DNA from: Thiotrichaceae bacterium
GTDB taxonomy: Bacteria; Pseudomonadota; Gammaproteobacteria; Beggiatoales; Beggiatoaceae
NCBI GenBank assembly: GCA_011391085.1
Contig: JAABRD010000019.1
Span: forward strand, 1 to 64,000
Direction of reading: 5' to 3'
Length of the DNA stretch: 64,000 nt
This document shows positions 23,301-29,777 of the stretch, piece after piece. How positions within the stretch are numbered: the stretch's first letter is position 1; each line of letters starts with the position of its first letter. The notes beneath the pieces were generated by a model, which was not told the origin of the DNA, made no database searches, and saw nothing but the letters and a program-made list of their open reading frames with translations. The position numbers were made by a program, and so were the translations under genes.

Positions 23301-24018
23301 AGCAGAGACGATGGACGGTACGCCACCTGTCACAGCAGAGACGATGGACGGTACGCCACCGGCGACCGAGACACCACCGACCGTCACCCCGATTGACACC
23401 ACCGCGGTGGTACCCCCAGTCGTCACGGCGACCGAGACCACCGTCACACCACCTACCACCGTCACACCACCCGCAACGGCGGTGGTGACACCTCCTCCCG
23501 TGATGACCATCCCACCCATGGTCGTCTCTGCTAATTTCGCCTGCGCCACCACCGGCAACATTGGTGAAGTTTGCAACTATGGTGGACGTGAAGTCACGAA
23601 CTTGAACGTGCAAGGGTCGGGCATCGTTTCCAATGGGGTGGTGTCGACCACCGTCGTCAATACGGGCTGGGTCTCCAACTTCACCATTACCGCCACTGGG
23701 AAACTGAGTGGTGGAATCGTCACCGGTTATATCAAATCTGACGGGGTGATGCTGGACTTTGAGTTCCGGGGCGCCGCCATTCTAGGCGGCACCGTGGGCG
23801 GCACCATTCTCAACACCAGCAAGGTCGGTGGTTACTTCCAAGATGTCACTTTGTTAGCCAATACCAAGATAACCGGTGGCATTCTCAAAGGGACGATTAA
23901 AGGAGATAAGAAGTCCCCGGCGGTGTTGGAGAAAGTGCGAGTGAAGAAGGGGAGTCAATTGTCTGGCGTGAAGTTAGGCAAGGGCGTCGTGTTAGAAAAA
24001 GGCGTCGTCGTAGAATAA
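20356..24018 (+). CDS. reverse transcriptase joined in frame to a large secreted repeat protein
   Basis: One open frame of 1220 codons from TTG 20356 (no usable start in frame; see the GACA tract upstream). Residues 1 to about 325 are an RT: DAQDQLVLKAMSLVL, HHLEGRGGIKAAVR, SDVKGYYAHIDH with catalytic Asp, ISLGCPLSPLMAALYL, and motif 5 as FMDEW where RTs have xxDD, then GFDFLGYHL. Four palindromic insertion zones interrupt it in frame. From about residue 375 the character changes: FLALGAASVLSAAASESHA resembles an export signal, followed by a beta domain, a bacterial Ig-like domain (about 560-645), three InlB-type repeats ending WxP..C/FLGWGGDCD (about 655-915), five 11-residue TPPVTAETTAN repeats and a C-terminal beta-helix-like tail rich in Gly and Val. 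Either a true fusion or two neighbouring genes joined after repeat-mediated deletion; expression as one protein is doubtful. Confidence 0.7.
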   Translation: MQRAYRWLQAQQPGALPHWHHLKSSLQEQLLSGEYCFQVLTRVTHTNARGETETLEVWDAQDQLVLKAMSLVLTDHLNLPHPNPPRTQGGSDFPRVRGARGGFHHLEGRGGIKAAVRQTREYLENHPDSWVMTSDVKGYYAHIDHSILYQQFQNLIPQEKYLLRLLWQAVKRTVSDGGNYEDIERGISLGCPLSPLMAALYLKPLDDFFDGVKPDRSSRPVRFGEDLDAVKPDRSSRPVRFGSEFFYARFMDEWIIVAPTHWRLREAVAQSHLILESLKLRQAPDNTFIGRASRGFDFLGYHLTPAQLTVSKTALQRRDARLHQLYLPLPLGEGRGEGESVSRWPRYLPRPLGEGRGEGSDLTATTEFNPSPRPRIPNKRPFEAQFLALGAASVLSAAASESHATIWYVDLSTPVQIDQWSDDLDCDNKSDMDGLKTSTTSSSAAIYFNPKASVSVGWNGSGQCVGDGTIQWSANGCLAGWYTSNVGHDGWSNQGPKWLAFKGTSGNYGFVHVEVDASQSSGGNVTGWAYDDTGASFNSVQIPPVANTPDGCPVTSSPQPQSQTLTFTPPASATVGDTPLTLTATGGASGNPVTFASTTPNVCTVNGTTLTPVSAGTCTVTANQAGNANYDAAPTVTQNITINPAPQKVEKTTPSTPLPPELGLFLQTAGNGNGTVTGAGSYPVGTAITLGATPDANSNFVGWSPNSCQTGMTLTADTTCVATFEKKTPATPPSPSTTPLPPELGLFLQVDGSGQGRVTTDTGMSCQSSDCQENPAGQLVCNPQACTQTVKTTATVILTPYADPDSIFSNWGGHEDCVDGEVFMNSSKLCIAFFRRLYPLTVTLQGPGQVQGFGWDQQSMGIDCGTQCDATYSAGTTVYLQATPATGQDFLGWGGDCDGWHNQLAVKVTQEMTCEAHFGLIEVLPAEVTPPQTPPVTPPTTGETTPPVTVEMTANTPPVTAETTANTPPVTAETTASTPPVTAETMDGTPPVTAETMDGTPPATETPPTVTPIDTTAVVPPVVTATETTVTPPTTVTPPATAVVTPPPVMTIPPMVVSANFACATTGNIGEVCNYGGREVTNLNVQGSGIVSNGVVSTTVVNTGWVSNFTITATGKLSGGIVTGYIKSDGVMLDFEFRGAAILGGTVGGTILNTSKVGGYFQDVTLLANTKITGGILKGTIKGDKKSPAVLEKVRVKKGSQLSGVKLGKGVVLEKGVVVE
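20594..20660. repeat. C-rich/G-rich repeat inserted in frame in RT
   Basis: CCCCACCCCAACCCTCCCCG ... GTACGGGGGGCTAGGGGGGG, the same sequence type as the interior of the MITEs at 14866 and 26140 but without their ends. It encodes about 22 extra residues (NPPRTQGGSDFPRVRGARGG) between LTDHLNLP and FHHLEGRGG, where members of this RT group, as I recall them, run straight through. Confidence 0.7.
20992..21078. repeat. two in-frame AAACCTGACAGG palindromes in RT (54-base period)
   Basis: Palindromes at 20992-21024 and 21046-21078, 54 bases apart, each giving VKPDRSSRPVRFG. They lie between RT motif 4 and the catalytic FMDE motif. The palindrome and a spacer appear to have duplicated as a unit. 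Confidence 0.85.
21334..21431. repeat. two CCCTCTGGGAGAGGG repeats at the RT/secreted-protein junction
   Basis: CTCCCTCTCCCCCTGGGAGAGGG ... at 21334-21371 and ctccctcgccctctgggagagggt ... at 21396-21431, encoding LPLPLGEGRGEGE and LPRPLGEGRGEGS. The same family is at 31485-31582. Its position exactly where RT homology ends supports repeat-mediated joining. Confidence 0.8.
23188..23352 (+). repeat. five tandem 33-bp repeats encoding TPPVTAETTAN
   Basis: Five in-frame 33-base units (acgccacctgtcacggcaga + gacgacggccaac type) encode 11-residue Thr/Pro-rich repeats, with a partial sixth unit. Third-position differences between units show some age. Typical of an extended cell-surface stalk; copy number may vary between strains. 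Confidence 0.88.
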
Positions 24019-24045
24019 GGCCTGAGTAATGGTTATGGGTTTTGG

Positions 24046-24121
24046 AGTACGGAATTTATTCCGCTTGGAACGGAATAAATTCCGTACTCCAACGGCGAAC
24101 GGAATAAATTCCGTACTCCAA
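24046..24121. repeat. GGAATAAATTCCGTACTCCAAC repeats
   Basis: Three units of the GGAATAAATTCCGTACTCC family, one inverted (ggagtacggaatttattcc). Larger arrays are at 33877-34052 and a short pair at 35823-35852. Confidence 0.8.
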
Positions 24122-24197
24122 AACCGATTTGAGGGAGGTATAGTACAAGTATAGAGGACTATAAGGAGTCCAAGACCTGTCTTGGACTCCAACATAT

Positions 24198-24226
24198 TTG
24201 ACAATCCTCCCCTCTCCTGTTAAACT
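24198..24226 (+). promoter_or_regulatory. putative promoter of AAA-ATPase copy 2
   Basis: TTGACA 24198-24203, 17-base spacer, TAAACT 24221-24226, conserved with the boxes before copy 1. A GGAGTCCAAGACCTGTCTTGGACTCC palindrome just upstream (24166-24191) is also shared. Confidence 0.5.
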
Positions 24227-24259
24227 CTCACCTCTTTCACTGACAAGAGGTGACACCCG

Positions 24260-26092
24260 ATGAAATTTCCCTACGGCATCAGCCAGTTTGACAAAATCAT
24301 TACCAACCACTATTTTTATATCGACCGCACCGACCGGATTCCACTGCTGGAAGACGCGGGCGAACACTTGCTATTCTTGCGTCCCCGCCGCTTTGGTAAA
24401 AGTCTGTTACTGTCCATGTTAGAAAACTACTATGACGTGGCCAAAGCGTCTCAGTTTGAGTCCCTGTTTGGGCACTTAGCCATTGGCAAGAACCCGACGT
24501 CCAAGCACAATCAGTATTTTGTGATGAAATGGGATTTTTCCAGAGTGGAGCCTTACACTAATCTTACCGACCTCCGTCAAGCGGTACACCGACATCTCAA
24601 TGACCGCATTCAAGCGGTCGTCACCAAATATCAAGCGTGGTTGCCACCGATCATCCAAATTTATCCAGACTACGCGCTGTCCTCGTTTGAGTCTCTGCTG
24701 GCCGCGGTTCAACAAACCCCCTACCAACTCTATCTCCTCATCGACGAATACGACAACTTTGCCAATAACGTGTTAATGAGTCAAGGTCCAACGGGTTCGT
24801 CACGTTATCAAGAATTGGTGACGGGAGAGGGGCTGTTGAAAACGGTCTTCAATGCGGTCAAAGCGGCCAGTGCCGGGTGTGGCTTAGATAAAGTGTTTAT
24901 CACAGGAGTCTCGCCGTTGGTGATGAGTGACATGACGTCGGGTTACAATGTGGCCAAAAATATTTATTTGGAACCCGAGTTAAATGACCTGTGCGGCTTT
25001 AGTGACGCGGAAGTGGCGGCTACGGTGGCACAATTGGTGACCGATTGCCAACTCCCTGCCACCCGGACCGCAGAAGTCGTGTCATTGATGCAAACATTTT
25101 ACAACGGTTATCGGTTTTGTCGTCGCGAGAAGAAGGCCCTCGTTTACAACCCGACCTTGGCCCTGTATTTCTGGGATTCTTTCCAAAAATCGTGTCAGTC
25201 TCCAGAGGAAATGTTAGACAATAACTTAGCGATGGACAAAAACAAACTGGCTTATATTGCATCGTTACCACTGGGTACTCCCGTGATTTCTGAAGCCCTC
25301 TTAGGCACAGAACCGTTGCTGATTCCAACTTTATCCAGCCGGTTTAATCTAACGGACCTTCTCAAACCAAATCCCGACCGCAGTTTTATGGTCTCCCTCC
25401 TCTATTATTTCGGAGTGTTAACCCTGGCCGGTCAAACTCCCTTGCATGAGTTATTATTCACCATTCCCAATTTGGTGATTCGCAAATTGTATGTCGAACA
25501 ACTGCACGAATCACTGATTCCCGCCGATAGCACCCGTGAGACGAATCGTCAAGTTGCCCGCCAATTTTATCGGAACGGCGACTTGCAACCGGTGTGTGAG
25601 TTACTTGAACAAAGTTACTTCCCGGTGTTTGATAATCGTGACTACCGGTGGGCCGACGAATTGACGGTCAAGATGGCCTTTGTCATGTTATTGTTTGATG
25701 ACTTGTTGTATGTCATGGACTCGGAAACCAAGATTGGACGGGGCTATGGGGATTTGACTTTGATCATTCGTTCGGATTTACGCCAAGCCCCGTTATGGGA
25801 CATCGTGTTCGAATTGAAATATATCAAACTCAAAAAGGAAGGGAAGCTGACCGCGGCGGCGGTGAAAACCAAATCCACAGAGGAACTCAAGGTGTTGCCC
25901 GCCGTCAAAGACCAATTCGTGGCGGCCCGGGCGCAATTGCAACGGTATCGGGAGATTTTAGAACAAGAATATCCGGGCGTCTTGCGGTTACGAACGTATG
26001 CCGTCGTAGCGGTGGGATTAGAACGGCTGGTGTGGGAAGAGGTTCTGCCACCTGGAAACTCAGGAAAACCAGCCGATACGCAGGTTTCCTAA
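24260..26092 (+). CDS. AAA-ATPase-like / PD-(D/E)XK nuclease protein, copy 2
   Basis: A 610-aa paralogue of 15144-16952 with the same signature start (FPYGISQFDKIITNHYFYID), GKS-containing P-loop region, LYLLIDEYDNF Walker B and the C-terminal WDIVFELKYIKLKK nuclease block. The N-terminal third and C-terminal half are almost unchanged, while residues about 230-330 have diverged (for example KNIYLEPELNDLCGFSDAEV against VNIYLRAEFNDLCGFREEEL). That mosaic suggests either gene conversion of the ends or selection for a different target-recognition segment. Eight extra C-terminal residues come from read-in to the downstream palindrome. Function is unproven; mobile or defence roles are possible. 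Confidence 0.9.
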   Translation: MKFPYGISQFDKIITNHYFYIDRTDRIPLLEDAGEHLLFLRPRRFGKSLLLSMLENYYDVAKASQFESLFGHLAIGKNPTSKHNQYFVMKWDFSRVEPYTNLTDLRQAVHRHLNDRIQAVVTKYQAWLPPIIQIYPDYALSSFESLLAAVQQTPYQLYLLIDEYDNFANNVLMSQGPTGSSRYQELVTGEGLLKTVFNAVKAASAGCGLDKVFITGVSPLVMSDMTSGYNVAKNIYLEPELNDLCGFSDAEVAATVAQLVTDCQLPATRTAEVVSLMQTFYNGYRFCRREKKALVYNPTLALYFWDSFQKSCQSPEEMLDNNLAMDKNKLAYIASLPLGTPVISEALLGTEPLLIPTLSSRFNLTDLLKPNPDRSFMVSLLYYFGVLTLAGQTPLHELLFTIPNLVIRKLYVEQLHESLIPADSTRETNRQVARQFYRNGDLQPVCELLEQSYFPVFDNRDYRWADELTVKMAFVMLLFDDLLYVMDSETKIGRGYGDLTLIIRSDLRQAPLWDIVFELKYIKLKKEGKLTAAAVKTKSTEELKVLPAVKDQFVAARAQLQRYREILEQEYPGVLRLRTYAVVAVGLERLVWEEVLPPGNSGKPADTQVS

Positions 26093-26115
26093 CCCTCGAA
26101 GGGTTAGGAAACCTG
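26081..26115. repeat. CCTAACCCTCGAAGGGTTAGG palindrome after AAA-ATPase copy 2
   Basis: Same 14-bp stem as 16967-17003; here the first arm overlaps the last codons and the stop of the gene. Confidence 0.72.
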
Positions 26116-26139
26116 CACCGTGGTTGATCGACAATGGTA

Positions 26140-26264
26140 TAGTAATATTCCCTCATTCTTGTACCCCCCCCAGCCCCCCCGTACACGGGGGGGTGACTCC
26201 CCGTGGATGACTCCCCCCCGTGTACGGGGGACTGGGGGGGTACAAGAGAAAAGGAATACTACTA
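26140..26264. mobile_element. MITE, C-rich interior subtype, second copy
   Basis: A 125-base element from TAGTAATATTCC (26140) to GGAATACTACTA (26264), flanked by TA at 26138-26139 and 26265-26266. Interior cccccccagccccccc ... actggggggg pairs as a long hairpin. Compare 14866-14977. Confidence 0.75.
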
Positions 26265-26307
26265 TATCGACTTTGGAAGAATGGATTTGAAAAAATGAAA
26301 ATTTTCA

Positions 26308-26394
26308 GATACCATCACTCACTATCCGCTATCCGCTATCCACTATCCGCTATCCACTATCCACTAAAACCACTATCCACTATCCGCTATCCAA
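26308..26394. repeat. ACTATCCGCTATCC tandem tract
   Basis: About eight imperfect copies of the (g)ctatccactatcc unit, the inverted form of the GTGGATAGTG family at 258-312. It ends directly before the ATG of the 90-aa gene and so replaces its native leader. Confidence 0.8.
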
Positions 26395-26395
26395 C

Positions 26396-26668
26396 ATGAA
26401 CCCTGACACCCTTTCCAAAGAACCACAAATTCTGGTAACGATGCGTAAAGTCTTGACGACGATTATCAGAGAACTGACACCCGCACCGGGCGATAAATAC
26501 CCGTTGTCGGAATCTACCGTACAAGATATTCGCTTTTGTCTAGGATTAATTATCACTCGTGAAAAAGAATTGACAGAGGCCCTGGGCAGTGTCAAGACAG
26601 AACGTCCCCATTACATCGATGAGTTACCTGCCTCTCAAGTGGTGCAATTTCCTTCAAAGACAAATTGA
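26396..26668 (+). CDS. small helical protein of unknown function
   Basis: A 90-aa protein (MNPDTLSKEPQILVTMRKVL ...), with a predicted helix pair and a central PGDKYPLSESTVQDIRFCLG. No signal peptide or motif I recognise. There is no obvious ribosome-binding site, because the upstream bases are a tandem ACTATCC tract. The first 16 codons recur as a fragment at 15001-15045. The mid-region may be a two-helix dimerisation fold, but function cannot be assigned. Confidence 0.5.
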   Translation: MNPDTLSKEPQILVTMRKVLTTIIRELTPAPGDKYPLSESTVQDIRFCLGLIITREKELTEALGSVKTERPHYIDELPASQVVQFPSKTN

Positions 26669-26692
26669 GAGAAAAAAGGCAGAAACAAGCAC

Positions 26693-26866
26693 TGGTGGAC
26701 TAGAGGCTTCCGCCGGTGGACTAGAGGCTTCCGCCGGTGGGGGGAGGAACAAAATTGAAATCGCGGGGCCCTGCCCCCGGCTGAAGCCTCTAGTCCATCA
26801 GGTGCCACCCCCCGGCTGAAGCCTCTAGTCCACCAGGTGCCCACCGGCTAAAGCCTCTAGTCCACT
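26693..26866. repeat. GGTGGACTAGAGGCTTCCGCC repeat cluster
   Basis: Two direct copies (ggtggactagaggcttccgcc) followed by three inverted copies (ggctgaagcctctagtcca type) make a large cruciform-capable cluster. Related copies: 14148-14203, 29598-29725, 31338-31435, 44421-44441 and 61273-61324. No gene. Confidence 0.85.
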
Positions 26867-26917
26867 AGAACCTTTTTTCGTTTTCTATTTTCCATTTTCC
26901 AAATTCTATTTCATCAA

Positions 26918-28453
26918 ATGAGTCAAAAACTAATCAAATCCACCGCCATGGTCGGCGGTCTCACCTTAATTTCCCGCATTTTGGGATTTATCCGTGACAT
27001 TGTTATCGCCAATCTCTTCGGTGCAGGTGCCAGCATGGACGCCTTTTTAATTGCATTTAAAATTCCCAATTTTATGCGACGTTTATTTGCCGAAGGCGCG
27101 TTTTCACAAGCGTTTATTCCGGTGTTAAGTGAGTATAAAACGCAACATGAACCCGCTGAAGTGAAACAACTGGTTGACCATGTGGCAGGAAATTTGGGAA
27201 GCGTATTACTTCTCGTGACCATCGTAGGCATCTTAGGTGCCCCCCTCCTCGTCATGATTTTCGCGCCTGGTTTTTACCAGCAACCGGAAAAATATGAGAT
27301 GACGGTGGCCATGTTAGAAATCACCTTCCCCTATTTGCTACTGATTGCTTTGACGGCATTTGCAGGAGGCGTGTTAAATACTTACGGACGCTTTGCCGTG
27401 CCCGCTTTGACACCCGTATTACTTAATATATGTATGATTGGTGCGGCACTGTGGTTCACTCCCTTCTTTGATTTACCCATCATGGTGTTAGCCTGGAGTG
27501 TGTTTCTAGCCGGCGTGTTACAACTATTGTTCCAATTACCGTTTTTAGCCCGTTTAGGTTTATTGCCAAGACCGCGTTTCCAATGGCAACATGAAGGCGT
27601 CAAAAAAATTTATCGCCTCATGCTACCTGCGATTTTTGGCGTCTCCGTCACCCAAATCAACTTGATGGTCGACACCCTCATGGCCTCCTTTTTAGTCACC
27701 GGTAGCGTCTCCTGGTTATACTACTCAGACCGCCTCATGGAGTTCCCAGTCGGCGTGTTTGGACTGGCATTAGCTACCGTGACTTTGCCCAATTTATCGA
27801 AAACAGTCGCCCAAGGTGATTTACAAGCCTACTCAAAAATGCTAGACTGGTCCCTGCGTTGGGTATTTTTAGTCGTCATCCCCGCCACCTTTGGTATGAT
27901 AGCCCTGGCCACGCCCATCTTATCCACCTTATTTCATCGTGGTCAATTTGGTGAACACGATGTCATAATGACCACACGTAGCCTTATCGCTTATACCATT
28001 GGACTGTTAGGTTTTGTTGCCATCAAAGTGCTGGCATCGGGTTTTTATTCCCGTCAAGACACCCGCACCCCAGTCAAGGTGGCAGTCATTGCCATGGTCA
28101 CGAATATCGTGTTAAACTTGATCTTGATTGTCCCCTTACAACATGCCGGCCTCGCCCTCTCAACCGCAGTGGCAGCCCTACTCAACGCTGGGTTACTGTA
28201 CTATTATTTACGCAAACAAAACGTCTTTCAACCCCAGGCAGGTTGGCAACGGTTTTTACTGCGCATATTCCTTGCAAGTACCTTGATGGCCCTGCTACTA
28301 TGGTGGACCTGCGGCACGTTGTCATTTTGGCTAAATCTAGGTTTATTCGAACGTGCTTTATATTTATTAGGTTTCATCACGGCAGGTATGTTAATCTATC
28401 TGGTCAGTTTATTCGCCTTGGGTGTGCGGTGGCACCAGCTAAATTTAACTTAA
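26918..28453 (+). CDS. murJ: lipid II flippase MurJ
   Basis: A 511-aa integral membrane protein with about 14 hydrophobic segments, matching MurJ/MviN in length and sequence: VGGLTLISRILGFIRDIVIA near the start, DAFLIAFKIPNFMRRLFAEGAFSQAFIPV (split across the loop after TM2, with the essential Arg and Asp residues), and LMVDTLMASFLVTGSVSWLYYSDRLMEFP later. MurJ flips lipid-linked peptidoglycan precursor across the inner membrane. It is followed by ribF, an arrangement common in gammaproteobacteria (murJ-ribF-ileS), although ileS is not next here. Start ATG 26918 lacks a strong ribosome-binding site. Confidence 0.97.
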   Translation: MSQKLIKSTAMVGGLTLISRILGFIRDIVIANLFGAGASMDAFLIAFKIPNFMRRLFAEGAFSQAFIPVLSEYKTQHEPAEVKQLVDHVAGNLGSVLLLVTIVGILGAPLLVMIFAPGFYQQPEKYEMTVAMLEITFPYLLLIALTAFAGGVLNTYGRFAVPALTPVLLNICMIGAALWFTPFFDLPIMVLAWSVFLAGVLQLLFQLPFLARLGLLPRPRFQWQHEGVKKIYRLMLPAIFGVSVTQINLMVDTLMASFLVTGSVSWLYYSDRLMEFPVGVFGLALATVTLPNLSKTVAQGDLQAYSKMLDWSLRWVFLVVIPATFGMIALATPILSTLFHRGQFGEHDVIMTTRSLIAYTIGLLGFVAIKVLASGFYSRQDTRTPVKVAVIAMVTNIVLNLILIVPLQHAGLALSTAVAALLNAGLLYYYLRKQNVFQPQAGWQRFLLRIFLASTLMALLLWWTCGTLSFWLNLGLFERALYLLGFITAGMLIYLVSLFALGVRWHQLNLT

Positions 28454-28469
28454 CCGACACCAGGACCGA

Positions 28470-28566
28470 GACCTGGAGTCCAAAGCATAGCTTTGTCCGG
28501 GTCAAAGCTACGCTTTGAACTCCAGGTCTCGGATTTTGGACCCGGTCAAAGCTGCGCTTTGGACTC
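28470..28566. repeat. CTGGAGTCCAAAGCATAGCTTTG repeat cluster
   Basis: Three alternating copies of a palindrome built on GAGTCCAAAGC..GCTTTGGACTC. Related short forms occur at about 15049-15075, 24166-24191, 37219-37243, 40160-40235 and 59630-59650. Read in frame, it makes a spurious N-terminal extension of ribF. Confidence 0.8.
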
Positions 28567-28600
28567 CTGGTCTGGTCTTTTTCGTCATCACTTAACACTT

Positions 28601-29533
28601 ATGGAACTAATTCGCAACTTTGCACAACTTCGTCCGCGTCACCGTGGCTGTGTCGCCACCATTGGCAACTTTGACGGTGTCCATCGTGGTCATCAAACCG
28701 TTTTACAACAACTCGTTAGTCAGGCCCAAAAACTGCAACTACCTACTACCATCATCATTTTTGAACCGCAACCGCAAGAATTTTTTTCACCCGAAACAGC
28801 ACCAGCCCGCTTGACGAGATTGCGCGAAAAACTTCAGGCGATGACCCGTTACGCCATTGACCGAGTTCTCTGTCTGCGCTTCAATGCAAACTTTGCCGCA
28901 TGGACCGCCGAAGAATTTATTCAACGAGTATTGGTACACGGATTGGGTGTGCAACATCTAGTCGTAGGTGACGATTTTCGTTTTGGACATTGTCGAGAAG
29001 GTCACTTTATGACGTTACAGCAAGCGGGACAACATCAAGGTTTTACGGTAGAAAAATGGCAAACTTTTATCTTAGAGGGCACCCGAGTCAGTAGCACTCG
29101 GATCCGGGACGCCTTGACCTGCGGCAACCTACAAACCGCAAAGGAATTACTAGGTCGTCCCTATACCCTCTGTGGCAGAGTGACTCATGGACAACAACGT
29201 GGTCAACGTTTAGGTTTTCCTACCGCCAACCTGCCCTTGCAACGCCGTGTTTCACCACTGTCAGGCGTGTTTGCCGTCCTGCTACATGGTCTTGGCAACC
29301 CACCTCGGCCAGGCGTTGCCAATATCGGCACCCGTCCCACCGTGGACGGCCACCACTTGGTTTTAGAAGTACATCTATTTGATTTTAAGGACTCTATCTA
29401 TGGACGCCAAGTGGAAGTGGAATTTGTCCAAAAATTACGAGAGGAGAAACGCTTCAATACACTTTTCGATTTAACCCAACAAATTCAACAAGACGTGTTC
29501 TTGGCTAAGAAAATATTGCAAGAAACGCCGTAA
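28601..29533 (+). CDS. ribF: bifunctional riboflavin kinase / FAD synthetase
   Basis: A 310-aa RibF. ATG 28601 is chosen because the upstream in-frame codons (from 28493) are translated repeat. The N-terminal FMN adenylyltransferase domain has IGNFDGVHRGHQ (about 23-34) and the GTRVSSTRIRDAL block; the C-terminal riboflavin kinase domain has GRVTHGQQRGQRLGFPTANL and the GVANIGTRPTV motif. The enzyme converts riboflavin to FMN and then to FAD. It lies downstream of murJ, possibly co-transcribed despite the intervening repeats. Complete and unremarkable. Confidence 0.97.
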   Translation: MELIRNFAQLRPRHRGCVATIGNFDGVHRGHQTVLQQLVSQAQKLQLPTTIIIFEPQPQEFFSPETAPARLTRLREKLQAMTRYAIDRVLCLRFNANFAAWTAEEFIQRVLVHGLGVQHLVVGDDFRFGHCREGHFMTLQQAGQHQGFTVEKWQTFILEGTRVSSTRIRDALTCGNLQTAKELLGRPYTLCGRVTHGQQRGQRLGFPTANLPLQRRVSPLSGVFAVLLHGLGNPPRPGVANIGTRPTVDGHHLVLEVHLFDFKDSIYGRQVEVEFVQKLREEKRFNTLFDLTQQIQQDVFLAKKILQETP

Positions 29534-29597
29534 ACTCTGATGGTCTGAATCAGAATTTGCAGAATTTTAGAATGAACAGAATAGTTAAGTGTAACCG

Positions 29598-29725
29598 CCG
29601 GACTAGAGGCTTTAGCCGGTGGAGTGGAGGCTTTAGCCGGCTGGCGGTAGGCGTCCCCCACTCTTGAAGTATGGAGTGCGCCTACCGCCAGCCGGCTAAA
29701 GCCTCCACTCCACCAACACACTGCA
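29598..29725. repeat. long GGAGTGGAGGCTTTAGCCGG inverted repeat
   Basis: Arms of about 45 bases (ggagtggaggctttagccgg ctggcggtaggcg and its complement) around a short spacer. A near copy is at 31338-31435, so the two bracket the GTPase gene at 29778-31286. Confidence 0.85.
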
Positions 29726-29777
29726 CATTCTCAAATTCTGCTTCAGACTCCCCTTTAAATCAAGGAACCATAACACT

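Noticed and set aside
22327-23613. Antisense open frames of up to 209 codons over the repeat protein
   Set aside because: They are Arg/Trp/Gly- or Val/Thr/Gly-rich shadows of the Thr/Pro-rich and repeat coding sequence, with no start signals.
20356-24018. Diversity-generating retroelement
   Set aside because: I saw no template/variable repeat pair with A-specific changes and no C-type-lectin-like variable domain; RT motif 4 lacks the DGR-type signature.
28454-28600. Possible FMN riboswitch before ribF
   Set aside because: The leader is occupied by GAGTCCAAAGC repeats; none of the conserved RFN blocks is visible.
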